Below are positions 55,650-64,000 of a stretch of DNA of 64,000 nucleotides, in pieces; the first letter of the stretch is position 1, and every line of letters begins with the position of its first letter. The notes under the pieces are model-generated. The model made no database searches. It was not told the origin of the DNA and saw nothing but the letters and a program-made list of their open reading frames with translations. Position numbers and translations under genes: made by a program. Origin of the DNA: WLXB01 sp040221475 (lineage in GTDB: Bacteria; Pseudomonadota; Alphaproteobacteria; Rhodospirillales; Rhodospirillaceae); contig JAVKEJ010000032.1 of NCBI GenBank assembly GCA_040221475.1, positions 62,001 to 126,000 on the forward strand. The letters are read 5' to 3'.

Positions 55650-56900
55650 TCATTTCGGTAGCACCAAAAGTGCTCGAAAATCATTCACATTTGTTCCTGT
55701 CGGTCCTGGAGTCACCAAATCTCCAATGGCGTGAAAGAAATCTTCAGATCGATGCTCGGTAAGATCTGCGATAGCATCGCGACCGATAAGCGTGGCTCGT
55801 GATAGTGTGTCAGGTGTCACAATCGCACCTGCTGAAGCCGATGCACCATCCGTGCCATCCGTATCGCAAGATAGCCCCCAGATGCGCGGGTGCCCCTCAA
55901 GAGCCAGAGCCATTGCCAGACAAAACTCCAGATTAGGACCGCCGGCAGCAGCCCGGTTCATTGTTACTGTTACCTCCCCGCCAGACAAGAAGACTACCGG
56001 CTTCTGAACCTGATCAGCGAGTCCCAGTGCCGACTGGACAAGCTCTTTTGCGACTTCACAAGCCTCACCTTCAATTTTATCACCCAGATCAACAACCTCA
56101 ACACCAGCTAACAAGCAATGTTGGCGTGCGGCAAGAATCGCATTTTTTGGTGATGCGACAACGTGATTTATAATGTTCTCTGGCAAGTGTTTTGGTGTTT
56201 CTAAAGCACCGGACCGAAGCCCATCCCGAATTATTTTTGGAATAGCAATCTCATACCGGTTGATAATACGAAGCGCATCGGCACAGGTTGTTGGGTCAGC
56301 GACAGTCGGGCCTGAGCCTATCACCGCTGGATCATCGCCAACCACATCTGAGACGAACAAATTGAGCAAGTGTCTTTGCCCAACAGAAACAGCAAGCCGC
56401 CCCCCTTTCACAGAAGACAGGTGTTTGCGCACGGTATTAATTTCTTGGATCCGCGCACCTGACTGCAAAAGGGTTCGTGAAATACTTTGTTTCTGAGGAA
56501 GCGTGAGTCCCTTTGCAGGTTGAACCAGCAGCGACGATGCGCCACCAGACCACAAACCTATAATCTGGGTTTCTTTATCAGTTTTATCGATTATTTCTAA
56601 CAAACGCTTGGTAGCAGCAACACCTCTAACATCAGGGATGGGATGAGATGCTTCACAGACTTCAATGGAATGTGTGGGTCTCGCGTATCCATCCCTAACA
56701 ATCACCAAACCAGTGATGGGGTCGTTCCAGTACTCTTCAATCGCCCGCGCCATAGCCCCGCTGCCTTTCCCAGCTCCAATCGCCACAACTGGACCCCTAG
56801 GTAATGACGACAGAACTTCAGGCATAAAAACAGCTGGATCAACAGCGGCCAGAGCTTTCCTAAACAATTCTTGCAATAAGATGTGAGGAATAATGGACAC
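55650..56900 (-). CDS. Glycerate 2-kinase (MOFRL family)
   Basis: 416-aa enzyme phosphorylating D-glycerate to 2-phosphoglycerate in glyoxylate, serine or tartrate metabolism (GckA/TtuD type). Seen: VVAIGAGKGSGAMARAIEE, LWSGGASSLLVQPA, FVSDVVGDDPAVIGSGPT, and the MOFRL part with LSGGEVTVTM and DTDGTDGAS. GTG 56900. Alone on its strand. Confidence 0.93.
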   Translation of the reverse strand: MSIIPHILLQELFRKALAAVDPAVFMPEVLSSLPRGPVVAIGAGKGSGAMARAIEEYWNDPITGLVIVRDGYARPTHSIEVCEASHPIPDVRGVAATKRLLEIIDKTDKETQIIGLWSGGASSLLVQPAKGLTLPQKQSISRTLLQSGARIQEINTVRKHLSSVKGGRLAVSVGQRHLLNLFVSDVVGDDPAVIGSGPTVADPTTCADALRIINRYEIAIPKIIRDGLRSGALETPKHLPENIINHVVASPKNAILAARQHCLLAGVEVVDLGDKIEGEACEVAKELVQSALGLADQVQKPVVFLSGGEVTVTMNRAAAGGPNLEFCLAMALALEGHPRIWGLSCDTDGTDGASASAGAIVTPDTLSRATLIGRDAIADLTEHRSEDFFHAIGDLVTPGPTGTNVNDFRALLVLPK

Positions 56901-57002
56901 CCGCGTTACAATCCTTAGAAAGGGGAATCACGTCTTCTTTATAAAGATAGGATTCAACAGCACTTAAGGTAGCGATTTCACCCACGGAGCACATAATTTT
57001 TT

Positions 57003-57947
57003 ATGAAGACTTTAGCACGACTTATGCCTGAGAAGTTTCAGCATGCGACGACAACGGCTGATGGTGCGCACCGTGCATACGTACCGCTCAAAAAACTTGA
57101 GACTTTATGGATAAATACAGGAACGCTTTGCAATCTTACCTGCCGGAACTGCTATATAGAATCATCCCCAAAGAATGACCGACTTGTGTACATAACTAAG
57201 GCCGAAGTACTCACCTACCTAGACGAAATAGAACGCCGGACTCTTGGCACGACTGAAATTGGGTTTACCGGCGGTGAGCCTTTCATGAACCCGGAATTTA
57301 TAGATATGCTGACAGAAACACTCGCGCGCGGTTTCCAATGCATAGTGCTCAGCAACGCGATGAAGCCAATGATGAAATGCGCTAAGGAACTGGAAACTAT
57401 AGGTCGACAGTTTACGAAACGTCTAACCATGCGCATCTCGCTAGATCACCACACTAAAGAAGGCCACGAAGCCGAGAGAGGTGCCCGCAGTTGGCAGCCT
57501 GCCCTAGATGGATTGTCCTGGCTAAATGACAAAGGCTTCCGCCTGAACGTTGCCGGTCGCACTTTTATTGAAGAGTCAGAAGACACAGCACGGGCTGGAT
57601 ATGAGGCTTTGTTTTCTCGGCTAGGGCTTAAGATCAACGCTTACAACCCTGCTGAACTAGTGCTATTTCCAGAAATGAACGCAACGCTAGACGTCCCCGA
57701 AATAACAACGGCATGTTGGGGTATTTTAAACGTCGACCCAAATTCAATAATGTGTGCAACGTCACGAATGGTCGTAAAACGCAAATCAGCTATACAGCCT
57801 GTTGTTCTGGCATGTACCTTGTTACCCTACGATAGCGCATTCGAACTTGGGCCTACTTTGCAAGATGCGGAAAAAGATATATTTCTGAATCATCCCCATT
57901 GCGCGCAGTTTTGCGTTTTGGGTGGCGCATCTTGTTCACAAGGTTAG
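57003..57947 (+). CDS. Radical SAM protein of unknown function
   Basis: 314 aa. The 4Fe-4S/SAM site is Cys43/47/50 (CNLTCRNC), with GFTGGEPFMNPEF as the SAM-binding GGE motif. Further cysteines at the C-terminus (HCAQFCVLGGASC) may hold another cluster. The reaction is not predictable: modification of a peptide, cofactor or small molecule is possible. A Crp/Fnr regulator starts 4 bp downstream, suggesting joint control. ATG 57003. Confidence 0.85.
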   Translation: MKTLARLMPEKFQHATTTADGAHRAYVPLKKLETLWINTGTLCNLTCRNCYIESSPKNDRLVYITKAEVLTYLDEIERRTLGTTEIGFTGGEPFMNPEFIDMLTETLARGFQCIVLSNAMKPMMKCAKELETIGRQFTKRLTMRISLDHHTKEGHEAERGARSWQPALDGLSWLNDKGFRLNVAGRTFIEESEDTARAGYEALFSRLGLKINAYNPAELVLFPEMNATLDVPEITTACWGILNVDPNSIMCATSRMVVKRKSAIQPVVLACTLLPYDSAFELGPTLQDAEKDIFLNHPHCAQFCVLGGASCSQG

Positions 57948-57951
57948 AAAT

Positions 57952-58632
57952 ATGGCTGGCATCACTTCACCTGCAGCATTACATCCACTTTTTAGAGCGC
58001 CGCCTTTGCTGCTCGACCTTGTACAACAAGGCGAAGCCATATCGCTCGGAGCTCACGAAACACTCTTTCGTGAGGGGGACCCAGTGCAGTATCTATACTG
58101 TGTTGCTGAAGGCACTATGGTCCTCAGTCGCTATAGTGTTGCGGGTGAACGGCAGATCATGGCTTTTCTCTTTCCCGGCGACTTCCTTGGAATCACGTTC
58201 GAAAAAAAATTCGGCCTTGGTGCTGAAACACTTACCAAATGCAGTTTGCTGCGATTAGACCACGCCATTTTGGAGGACCTCGCCTCAAAGGATCCCGAAG
58301 TCTGGCGCGCCGTTAGCGAAGTGACCTGGAGGTTTCTACGCGGCTCAATGGAGTTAACTTTCACCATTGGCCGTAAAAGCGCTGTGGGTCGCATTGCATC
58401 GTTCTTACTATATCTTTCCTTCCGACAAGGGGGGTTTTCTGGCCATGTTCCTGAAATCAGCCTGCCAATGGGACGGCAGGACATTGGTGATTTTCTTGGC
58501 TTAACCATTGAAACAGTGAGCCGTAGCTTTACGAAACTTAAAGAACAGGGATGCATTGCCCTGCCAAGTACGGACAAAGTCTTATTGCTAGACGTTAAAG
58601 CCTTGCGCACACGCGCTGATGTTGTCGACTGA
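57952..58632 (+). CDS. Crp/Fnr-family transcriptional regulator
   Basis: About 226 aa: cyclic-nucleotide-like beta-roll (LFREGDPVQYLYCVAEGTM, FLFPGDFLG) and a winged HTH (DIGDFLGLTIETVSRSFTKL) typical of FNR/FixK. The N-terminal Cys cluster of oxygen-sensing FNR is absent, so the signal differs. ATG 57952 is just after the radical SAM stop; an upstream start inside that gene is less likely. Confidence 0.9.
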   Translation: MAGITSPAALHPLFRAPPLLLDLVQQGEAISLGAHETLFREGDPVQYLYCVAEGTMVLSRYSVAGERQIMAFLFPGDFLGITFEKKFGLGAETLTKCSLLRLDHAILEDLASKDPEVWRAVSEVTWRFLRGSMELTFTIGRKSAVGRIASFLLYLSFRQGGFSGHVPEISLPMGRQDIGDFLGLTIETVSRSFTKLKEQGCIALPSTDKVLLLDVKALRTRADVVD

Positions 58633-58682
58633 GTGCTGGTGCAGAACACCTGTGGAATATTTGCCTACCTAAAAATCTTTCT

Positions 58683-59042
58683 CTACTCGCAGATCCATAA
58701 AAGTGCATCATCCTGGCGGCCATCAACAAAGAACTCGTAGGATTGTTCCGGCAAAGAATCTCTGAGCATAAGCGCTAAGCCAGCCCAAGATGGTCCGCCC
58801 ACAACAGCTGCCTTTTCACATTTCTCTCTATTAGCAGCGAGGATATCGCCGCTATCCCATTTGCTGTTTTCGTCCATGTCTTTGAGCACAGATAAATCAG
58901 CATAAAATCGAAAGGTTTCGTGTGCCCCAAGAACATAGCGCATGGCTGGTTCGAATATCTCTGTATAATCCTGCTCTGTTAGAGTTCCTGAGGCTTTGAA
59001 ACAAATGAGGTTACCATCGCTCTCTTCTAGTATTTCAAGCAT
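58683..59042 (-). CDS. SpoIIAA-like (STAS/SEC14-type) small protein
   Basis: 119 aa with the pattern of SpoIIAA-like proteins (GTLTEQDYTEIFEPAM, FRFYADLSVL, GGPSWAGLALMLRD). Such proteins may bind lipids or partner proteins. It lies 2 bp after the Tat-exported protein gene in one operon with the NCS1 permease. Confidence 0.75.
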   Translation of the reverse strand: MLEILEESDGNLICFKASGTLTEQDYTEIFEPAMRYVLGAHETFRFYADLSVLKDMDENSKWDSGDILAANREKCEKAAVVGGPSWAGLALMLRDSLPEQSYEFFVDGRQDDALLWICE

Positions 59043-59044
59043 CT

Positions 59045-59890
59045 CTACACCTGCAAGCCAGCGGCCACGTAACTGAGCACCAATGGAACAGCCAAGCGTG
59101 TGCGAGTCTGCCTGGCCGCCATCACATCTATCTTCGCTGTCACACCTTGCTGAAAGCCCGGTGCAGCCTGCGTTAAAATCTCACCGTTCAAGGCGTAAAT
59201 TTTAGCACCCTTGTTATCAAGATAGTGCAGATCGATCTTATACGCCGTTAATGCGTTATCAACTTCCGCCTGGAAGGTGTCGCCCAAATCACCGTGACAA
59301 ACGATAAGATCGGGTAAAATACTCGCATTAGAATAACGAGCAAATTCAGTTAGTCTTCCAGTGGTCGTAGTAGTAATAACACCGAGTTCAGTTTGCCATG
59401 ACACGAGAGCAACTTTGTCCAAATATGGCGCAACGACACCCTGCGGCCCAATCAATGTATTCCGTATAAACGGATTCGATACTTCAGGCGACTCACTTAA
59501 CACAAGAACATAGCTTTGGTGCTTTTGTGAAAGATTGGCAGCCTGATCTAACGACCTGTTGAAATGTATTAATCTCTTCTCGTTTGCAATGGAAACAATC
59601 ACTAAGTCTGAATCAACTGTATAGGCTTCAATCAATTCCAGGATTGGCAGAGAGGACTCTGCCAATCCTGAGCCATCAGCAAACGCCGTGACACGAGGTT
59701 GCTGGATCTTCAGGTCTTGAACAAACGAAGTATCCGCAGTTGGTTTGCTGATTGGCACGAATGCCAACGCGCCACCTGCCGCAACGGCAGACATCATGAC
59801 GGAACGCCGTGAGACCACGCACTGCGATAATGTTGGTGGCACCATGCCTGACGCCACCTTCTGCGTATTGCCATTACAGGACTTGACCAT
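59045..59890 (-). CDS. Tat-exported protein of unknown family
   Basis: 281 aa with a twin-arginine signal (SRRSVMMSAVAAGGALAFVP) after ~28 residues. The body has alternating strands and helices (DLVIVSIANEKRLIHFNRSL, YVLVLSESPEV, LPDLIVCHGDLGDT), perhaps a Rossmann-like fold. No motif recognised. It is between the permease (8 bp) and the SpoIIAA-like gene (2 bp). Confidence 0.65.
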   Translation of the reverse strand: MVKSCNGNTQKVASGMVPPTLSQCVVSRRSVMMSAVAAGGALAFVPISKPTADTSFVQDLKIQQPRVTAFADGSGLAESSLPILELIEAYTVDSDLVIVSIANEKRLIHFNRSLDQAANLSQKHQSYVLVLSESPEVSNPFIRNTLIGPQGVVAPYLDKVALVSWQTELGVITTTTTGRLTEFARYSNASILPDLIVCHGDLGDTFQAEVDNALTAYKIDLHYLDNKGAKIYALNGEILTQAAPGFQQGVTAKIDVMAARQTRTRLAVPLVLSYVAAGLQV

Positions 59891-59898
59891 ACGTGTGT

Positions 59899-61275
59899 CT
59901 ACTCCGCAGGCATTACCTTAGATACCTCAGACGTCACACCCGCATACCCAACCTTAATATTGAGCGCCGATGCCACCGCATAAATAACAGCATATGCAAT
60001 CATAGACACTACCAGACCCAGCAATGACGGGATGAAAATCTCAGGCAGGTCCAACACGCCGTACGTCACGCCATAAGCAAAGAATGCGCCGATTGCGTAG
60101 GACAGAACAGCCGCCCAATTCCAGGTGTGCAAGCGTTTGAGGTCATCCGTGTTGTAATGCTTTTTATGGACAATGTAATAGTCCACAACCAATGGCCCAA
60201 TGAGCGGCGGCACTAAGGCCGCCAGCAGGTTGATCCAGTCTAAAAAGTATTGGTAAAGCCCGAGGCCAAGGATGGTTCCCAGCACACCCCAGATGACAAC
60301 CATGACTCGTTTCGGGCGCTTAAACACGGCGGACGTTTGGATGACAGGTAGGTAAAGGTTGGCATCGCCCGTCGTCCAGAGTGCCAGACTCATACCGATC
60401 AACCCGATGCCGCCGATAATCATGCCCTGTTGAAGCAGATAGGTCGTGAAATCGGCAGACCCGGAAACCACCCCCCCCAGCGCGCCAACAATTTGCAAAA
60501 ACCATTGTGCGATAATCATAACAATGAAGGGAATAGCCAGAGCAACCCAAGCCTTTTTTGCGAATCGGGTGTACTCGGCCATAACAACCGCGCCCACGAT
60601 CCACGAGCCGACAACGAGATTGACGGCCGTGACAAAGGAAATGGGATTCTGCGCCGCCGTATCCTGAGAGAGCGCCAAAAATGCGGCACCGCCGCCCGCC
60701 TGATCAACGTTCAAATAAATGGCGTATAAGCCGACAAGAACCAGAATGGCCACCGACGGCACACTGACTCTCTCGATGCCCTTAACGCCGTAATATGTTG
60801 TGACGGTGAACAACAGCCCGCCAAAAATCGCGACGGCGTAGAAGGTGGGGCTGTCAAAGTCTTGCGCCCATGCAAAACCAAAAGCCCCGACAACGATCGC
60901 TTGCCAGCCAGTAGTTAACAGAGCTAGAAAAATAACGGGTAAAAAGACGCCGATCCGGCCATAAACAAACTGATACAAAAGACCCGAATTACAGGCGGTT
61001 TTATATCCTATATAAGCTACCAATCCACCGATCACAAAATTGATCAGATTGCCAACAAAAGTGGCCGCGATAAGATCTGGCCAAAAGGGCACGCCAGCCC
61101 CCAACTGCCCGCCTGTCAGAAGACCTGTAATCAAGAAGCCCCATCCAAACGCCAGGGTTAGCATAGGCAGCGTATCCTGACGCTGATCTGGTCTCAGAGG
61201 CGCAAAAGGATTATCTGCTGTTTGTGCTTCAGCGGCCTCATCAAGCGTCCACCACTCTTTTACTTTATCCATCAT
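59899..61275 (-). CDS. NCS1 (purine/cytosine permease-family) transporter
   Basis: About 458 aa with twelve hydrophobic helices. Seen: NPFAPLRPDQRQDTLPML before helix 1, FGWGFLITGLLTGGQLGAG, and later SWIVGAVVMAEYTRFAKK and VDYYIVHKKHY. NCS1 carriers import nucleobases, hydantoins or related compounds with H+ or Na+. ATG 61275 is chosen because GAGAGGGG lies 9 nt upstream; ATG 61302 is upstream of that ribosome site. First gene of a three-gene operon. Confidence 0.9.
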   Translation of the reverse strand: MMDKVKEWWTLDEAAEAQTADNPFAPLRPDQRQDTLPMLTLAFGWGFLITGLLTGGQLGAGVPFWPDLIAATFVGNLINFVIGGLVAYIGYKTACNSGLLYQFVYGRIGVFLPVIFLALLTTGWQAIVVGAFGFAWAQDFDSPTFYAVAIFGGLLFTVTTYYGVKGIERVSVPSVAILVLVGLYAIYLNVDQAGGGAAFLALSQDTAAQNPISFVTAVNLVVGSWIVGAVVMAEYTRFAKKAWVALAIPFIVMIIAQWFLQIVGALGGVVSGSADFTTYLLQQGMIIGGIGLIGMSLALWTTGDANLYLPVIQTSAVFKRPKRVMVVIWGVLGTILGLGLYQYFLDWINLLAALVPPLIGPLVVDYYIVHKKHYNTDDLKRLHTWNWAAVLSYAIGAFFAYGVTYGVLDLPEIFIPSLLGLVVSMIAYAVIYAVASALNIKVGYAGVTSEVSKVMPAE

Positions 61276-61362
61276 AGCTTTTTGCCCCTCTCCTATGCTC
61301 ATATTAGCATGATCATATTAGGCCCCGTCTTACCCTAAGAATGCAACAGTTCCGGAGTAATA

Positions 61363-62112
61363 GTGTCACAGAATGAGCCATCTTCGATAAGTCCCCCCAC
61401 CATGCCAGAAGCCACAGACAGAGGCATGGTACCGACTTTAAATAATAAGGGCTTTATGTCGACCTCGCTCGACCCGGTTTCGGCGGCCTTTACAGTGTAT
61501 GCCGGGAGGGTTAGCGGCTGGTCTTTAGACGTTGGATGTGCTTATGGGATTGCCTCCTTGGCGGCAATCAACCACGGCGCCAATATCATTGCGTGCGATA
61601 TGGAACTTGGACATGTGCAGGTTTTGCTATCAAAAGTTCCTACTGACGCTCTGAAGCGAGCCAAAGGCATTGTGGCACAAATGCCAGAGATTGCGTTTCG
61701 TCCACACAGTTTTTCTGCCATTTTATGCTCACGCGCCCTTCATTTTCTTGATGGTGAAGGGGTTACTAAAACAATCAAGGCGATGGCAGAATGGCTAGAA
61801 CCCGGCGGCAAGGTCTTCTTGATTGCAGACACACCCTATACTGGCTTCTGGGCGCGGGGCGCGAATAAGTATGAAGAACGCAAGGCAGCCGGAGACCCTT
61901 GGCCGGGGTTTATTCCCGATGTCACGGTTTACTTACCAGAACAAGCTCGCACAGGTGCAAAAATGCGGCATCTCAACCCGATGGATCCAGAGACACTCGC
62001 CCGCGTCTGTAGCGAGGCTGGCCTGACGATCGAGCAAGCTGCGTTCTCGGGGCGCCCCGACCAACCCAATTCAAAAACACACGCTGGCGTGATCGCTGCG
62101 AAAGCGGCCTAA
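61363..62112 (+). CDS. Class I SAM-dependent methyltransferase
   Basis: 249 aa. Motif I reads SLDVGCAYGIASLAA, the acidic strand-2 end ACDMELG, and FSAILCSRALHFLDGEG is the post-II region. The substrate is unknown. GTG 61363 follows GGAG. First of three plus-strand genes with the bicupin and a second methyltransferase. Confidence 0.85.
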   Translation: MSQNEPSSISPPTMPEATDRGMVPTLNNKGFMSTSLDPVSAAFTVYAGRVSGWSLDVGCAYGIASLAAINHGANIIACDMELGHVQVLLSKVPTDALKRAKGIVAQMPEIAFRPHSFSAILCSRALHFLDGEGVTKTIKAMAEWLEPGGKVFLIADTPYTGFWARGANKYEERKAAGDPWPGFIPDVTVYLPEQARTGAKMRHLNPMDPETLARVCSEAGLTIEQAAFSGRPDQPNSKTHAGVIAAKAA

Positions 62113-62142
62113 CGCGCTGATATAGAAGAAGGACACTTACTC

Positions 62143-62985
62143 ATGGCCCGCCCACATATTGAGTTCATTCATGCCCAGAACTTGGATTGGCAAACGGGCC
62201 TATTACCAGCGCCGTTCGCGGACATTGAATGTAAAATGCTGAGCCAGGACGATGAAACGGGCGCCTGCTCGACCATACTCAGATATCCGAAAGGATGGTC
62301 GGCCTCGGATATTCAGCACTTTAATGCTGCCCATGAACTCTTGGTTCTAGAAGGATCAATGGAATTAAATGATCAGCACTACCCGTTTGACAGCTACGGA
62401 TACCTTCCTGCCGGACTGACTCACAATAACTGGAAAACTGACGATGGCGCTGTAGTGCTCACCTTCTTTTCCGCCACACCAGTCTCCACGCCAGGCCCAG
62501 GAAACATAACGGAAGACGCTATTCCCTATCTTTATCTGCACGACATGAAATGGACCTCAGTTGATGTGGACCCTGACCTGGACTTCCTCCGGATCGCCCA
62601 CAAAATTCTTCGTAAAGACGAAACCCGGGGCGAAACAACCATGATTTTAAACTGTGGCGCACAAAGCCACCCCACTGATTGGACGGAAGCCGCCCTTGCC
62701 CACCCGTGTGTTGAAGAAATGTTTTTGCTGTCAGGTGATATCATTGCCGACCGCGGCATCATGAACGCAGGCTCTTATTTTTGGCGTCCCCCTCACATTT
62801 GGCACGGTCCCTTCGGCTCTCGGAATGGCAACCTGTGCCTCATTCGGTTCATGGAAGGTAAGCACGTCAACATCTGGGGCGAAGAGAAACTGCCCTTCAG
62901 CCTGACACCTGAGTACAGTCCAGACTTGCCTGACTCCCTCGTCAATTTGAAGGACAAACCATTTTCTCCGCCAACACCTTACTAA
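62143..62985 (+). CDS. Bicupin protein (DUF4437-like)
   Basis: 280 aa with two cupin barrels, one around HFNAAHELLVLEGSMELN and one around AHPCVEEMFLLSGDIIAD with RPPHIWHGPFGSR. These hold likely metal His/Glu ligands, so a small-molecule oxygenase, isomerase or binding function is possible. It is 30 bp after the methyltransferase. ATG 62143. Confidence 0.8.
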   Translation: MARPHIEFIHAQNLDWQTGLLPAPFADIECKMLSQDDETGACSTILRYPKGWSASDIQHFNAAHELLVLEGSMELNDQHYPFDSYGYLPAGLTHNNWKTDDGAVVLTFFSATPVSTPGPGNITEDAIPYLYLHDMKWTSVDVDPDLDFLRIAHKILRKDETRGETTMILNCGAQSHPTDWTEAALAHPCVEEMFLLSGDIIADRGIMNAGSYFWRPPHIWHGPFGSRNGNLCLIRFMEGKHVNIWGEEKLPFSLTPEYSPDLPDSLVNLKDKPFSPPTPY

Positions 62986-63011
62986 GTCGTAGTCGGAACG
63001 GGTAAAGCCTT

Positions 63012-64000
63012 ATGCTGCCGCTTCCCACATATGATTTTTTACCGACCGGAACTCATGACGAAGAGGCACGAGAAGATTTCTGCCGGGTTCTCGCGGTTAA
63101 ACTCGCGGCAGATATTCGACCACGCCTAAAAACGCTGTTTGAAACCGAAGTCAAACCAGCTTTTCAAGAAGAATATGGGCATCCCCCTGACTTCAGGGAA
63201 ATCGCTAGGGAGATGCGCCGGACAACACCTAGCCAACTGTGGTATCGGCTGCGCACAGACAATCAAGACCGTATGTATGCTGTGACCGGCGACATGATTT
63301 CACGCCAAGCGAGAGACCTATCTACAAAGGTTTTGTCAGCATCTGGCACGCATGGATCTTTAACCTTAGACTCGAATTTGGAAATGCCGTCCTACTTGAC
63401 GGCCATGGATATTCACAGGAAACCCGGTGGCTATCATGCGGAGCACTTCAAAGACGATATATCTCCAGGGGCTCAATATGACCGGACCATCGCCGTGCAT
63501 AACATGGGAAGCCAAGGAATCAATAATGATGACCCGGGGCAAAGTATTGCACATTGGATCAACGCTACTTATCCAAATTTAAAGCCGAATCGTATTCTGG
63601 ATTTGGGCTGCACCATCGGCAACAATACACTTCCTTATGCAGAAGTTTTTCCTGAAGCAGATGTCTATGGATTGGATATTAGCGCCCCGTGCTTGAAGTA
63701 TGCCCATGCAAGAGCATGCGCCTTAGGGATTGACGTTCATTTTTGCCAAGCGAATGCCGAGAGCACAAAATTTAATAACGAGAGCTTTGACCTTATCGTC
63801 TCTCGCATCTTACTACACGAAACCTCTGCTAAAGCTTTACCAAAAATCATCAAAGAATGTCATAGGTTGTTGAAACCCGGAGGCATGATGATTCACTCAG
63901 ACGCACCTCAGTTTGAGTCCCTCTCGCCCTACCAAGCTTCGCTCAGAGATTGGGATGCGACGTGCAATAACGAGCCCTTCATGACGACCGTCTACAGCAT
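63012..64000 (+). CDS. Class I SAM methyltransferase with unknown N-terminal domain (3' end beyond window)
   Basis: At least 329 residues. The first ~190 form a domain I do not recognise (PSQLWYRLRTDNQDRMY, LEMPSYLTAMDIHRKPGG). The methyltransferase part follows: RILDLGCTIGNNTL (motif I, with Thr-Ile in place of the usual Gly), VYGLDISAPCL, and ESFDLIVSRILLHE. The frame stays open to the window edge. ATG 63012, 26 bp after the bicupin gene. Confidence 0.8.
   Translation, partial: MLPLPTYDFLPTGTHDEEAREDFCRVLAVKLAADIRPRLKTLFETEVKPAFQEEYGHPPDFREIAREMRRTTPSQLWYRLRTDNQDRMYAVTGDMISRQARDLSTKVLSASGTHGSLTLDSNLEMPSYLTAMDIHRKPGGYHAEHFKDDISPGAQYDRTIAVHNMGSQGINNDDPGQSIAHWINATYPNLKPNRILDLGCTIGNNTLPYAEVFPEADVYGLDISAPCLKYAHARACALGIDVHFCQANAESTKFNNESFDLIVSRILLHETSAKALPKIIKECHRLLKPGGMMIHSDAPQFESLSPYQASLRDWDATCNNEPFMTTVYS

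Noticed and set aside
58131..58649. 172-codon minus-strand frame
   Set aside because: Antisense to the Crp/Fnr gene, which has complete domains.
1..64000. CRISPR arrays, tRNA or rRNA genes, insertion sequences, prophage
   Set aside because: No regularly spaced repeats, tRNA-like folds, rRNA stretches, transposase or integrase frames were seen. A tRNAscan or IS search would settle it.

Overview
The window reads as chromosomal DNA of a motile, aerobic alphaproteobacterium. Support comes from a CtrA-type cell-cycle regulator (41669-42385) and a ChpT-type phosphotransferase (46338-46997), a class I lysyl-tRNA synthetase, flagellar FliI/FliJ, CheR and CheY-like proteins, a CtaA heme A synthase, and groESL under a CIRCE operator. 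GC looks moderate (about half, judged by eye, not computed). I saw no rRNA, tRNA, CRISPR array, integrase, transposase or phage gene. The genus cannot be fixed from the sequence alone.

Left part (1-12.2 kb) is housekeeping: lysyl-tRNA synthetase (cut by the window edge), a DinG-like helicase, groEL/groES, a DUF2254 membrane protein, a glycosyltransferase coupled to a LAB_N membrane protein, ctaA and tldD.

The 12.1-36.5 kb stretch is an accessory, catabolic-looking island. It holds a CpeT-like exported protein, a large exported protein of unknown family, an exported VOC protein, an SDR coupled to a catalytically dead SDR, two Tat-exported DUF1838 proteins each translationally coupled to a beta-lactamase-fold serine hydrolase, a fumarate-reductase-like flavoprotein, an MFS transporter, two alpha/beta-hydrolases with His at the nucleophile position, a TPR-glycosyltransferase, an orphan peptide-type binding protein, a Rieske oxygenase, an NTF2-like exported protein, a membrane LytTR regulator, a third, frameshifted DUF1838 gene and two more SDRs. 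Two tight operons converge at a hairpin at 21.1 kb: DUF1838-hydrolase-flavoprotein on the plus strand, and hydrolase-hydrolase-MFS-esterase-esterase-DUF1838 on the minus strand. My inference is a pathway in which an unknown ester- or lactone-containing compound is attacked outside the cytoplasm, imported and then oxidised or reduced inside. The substrate is not visible in the sequence.

The 37-56.9 kb stretch is core and regulatory: rsgA, a J-domain/SH3 membrane protein, fliJ-fliI divergent from ctrA, an SxtJ-DUF5989-carbamoyltransferase cassette, cheR-cheY, chpT, a DUF3553 protein, moaA, NAD kinase, an AbrB-type transporter, a HAD phosphatase with pyrD, a MarR regulator, a three-PAS histidine kinase with its receiver, and glycerate 2-kinase.

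The right end (57-64 kb) is again less typical: a radical SAM protein followed at once by a Crp/Fnr regulator, an NCS1 permease with a Tat-exported protein and a SpoIIAA-like protein, and a methyltransferase-bicupin-methyltransferase row running off the edge.
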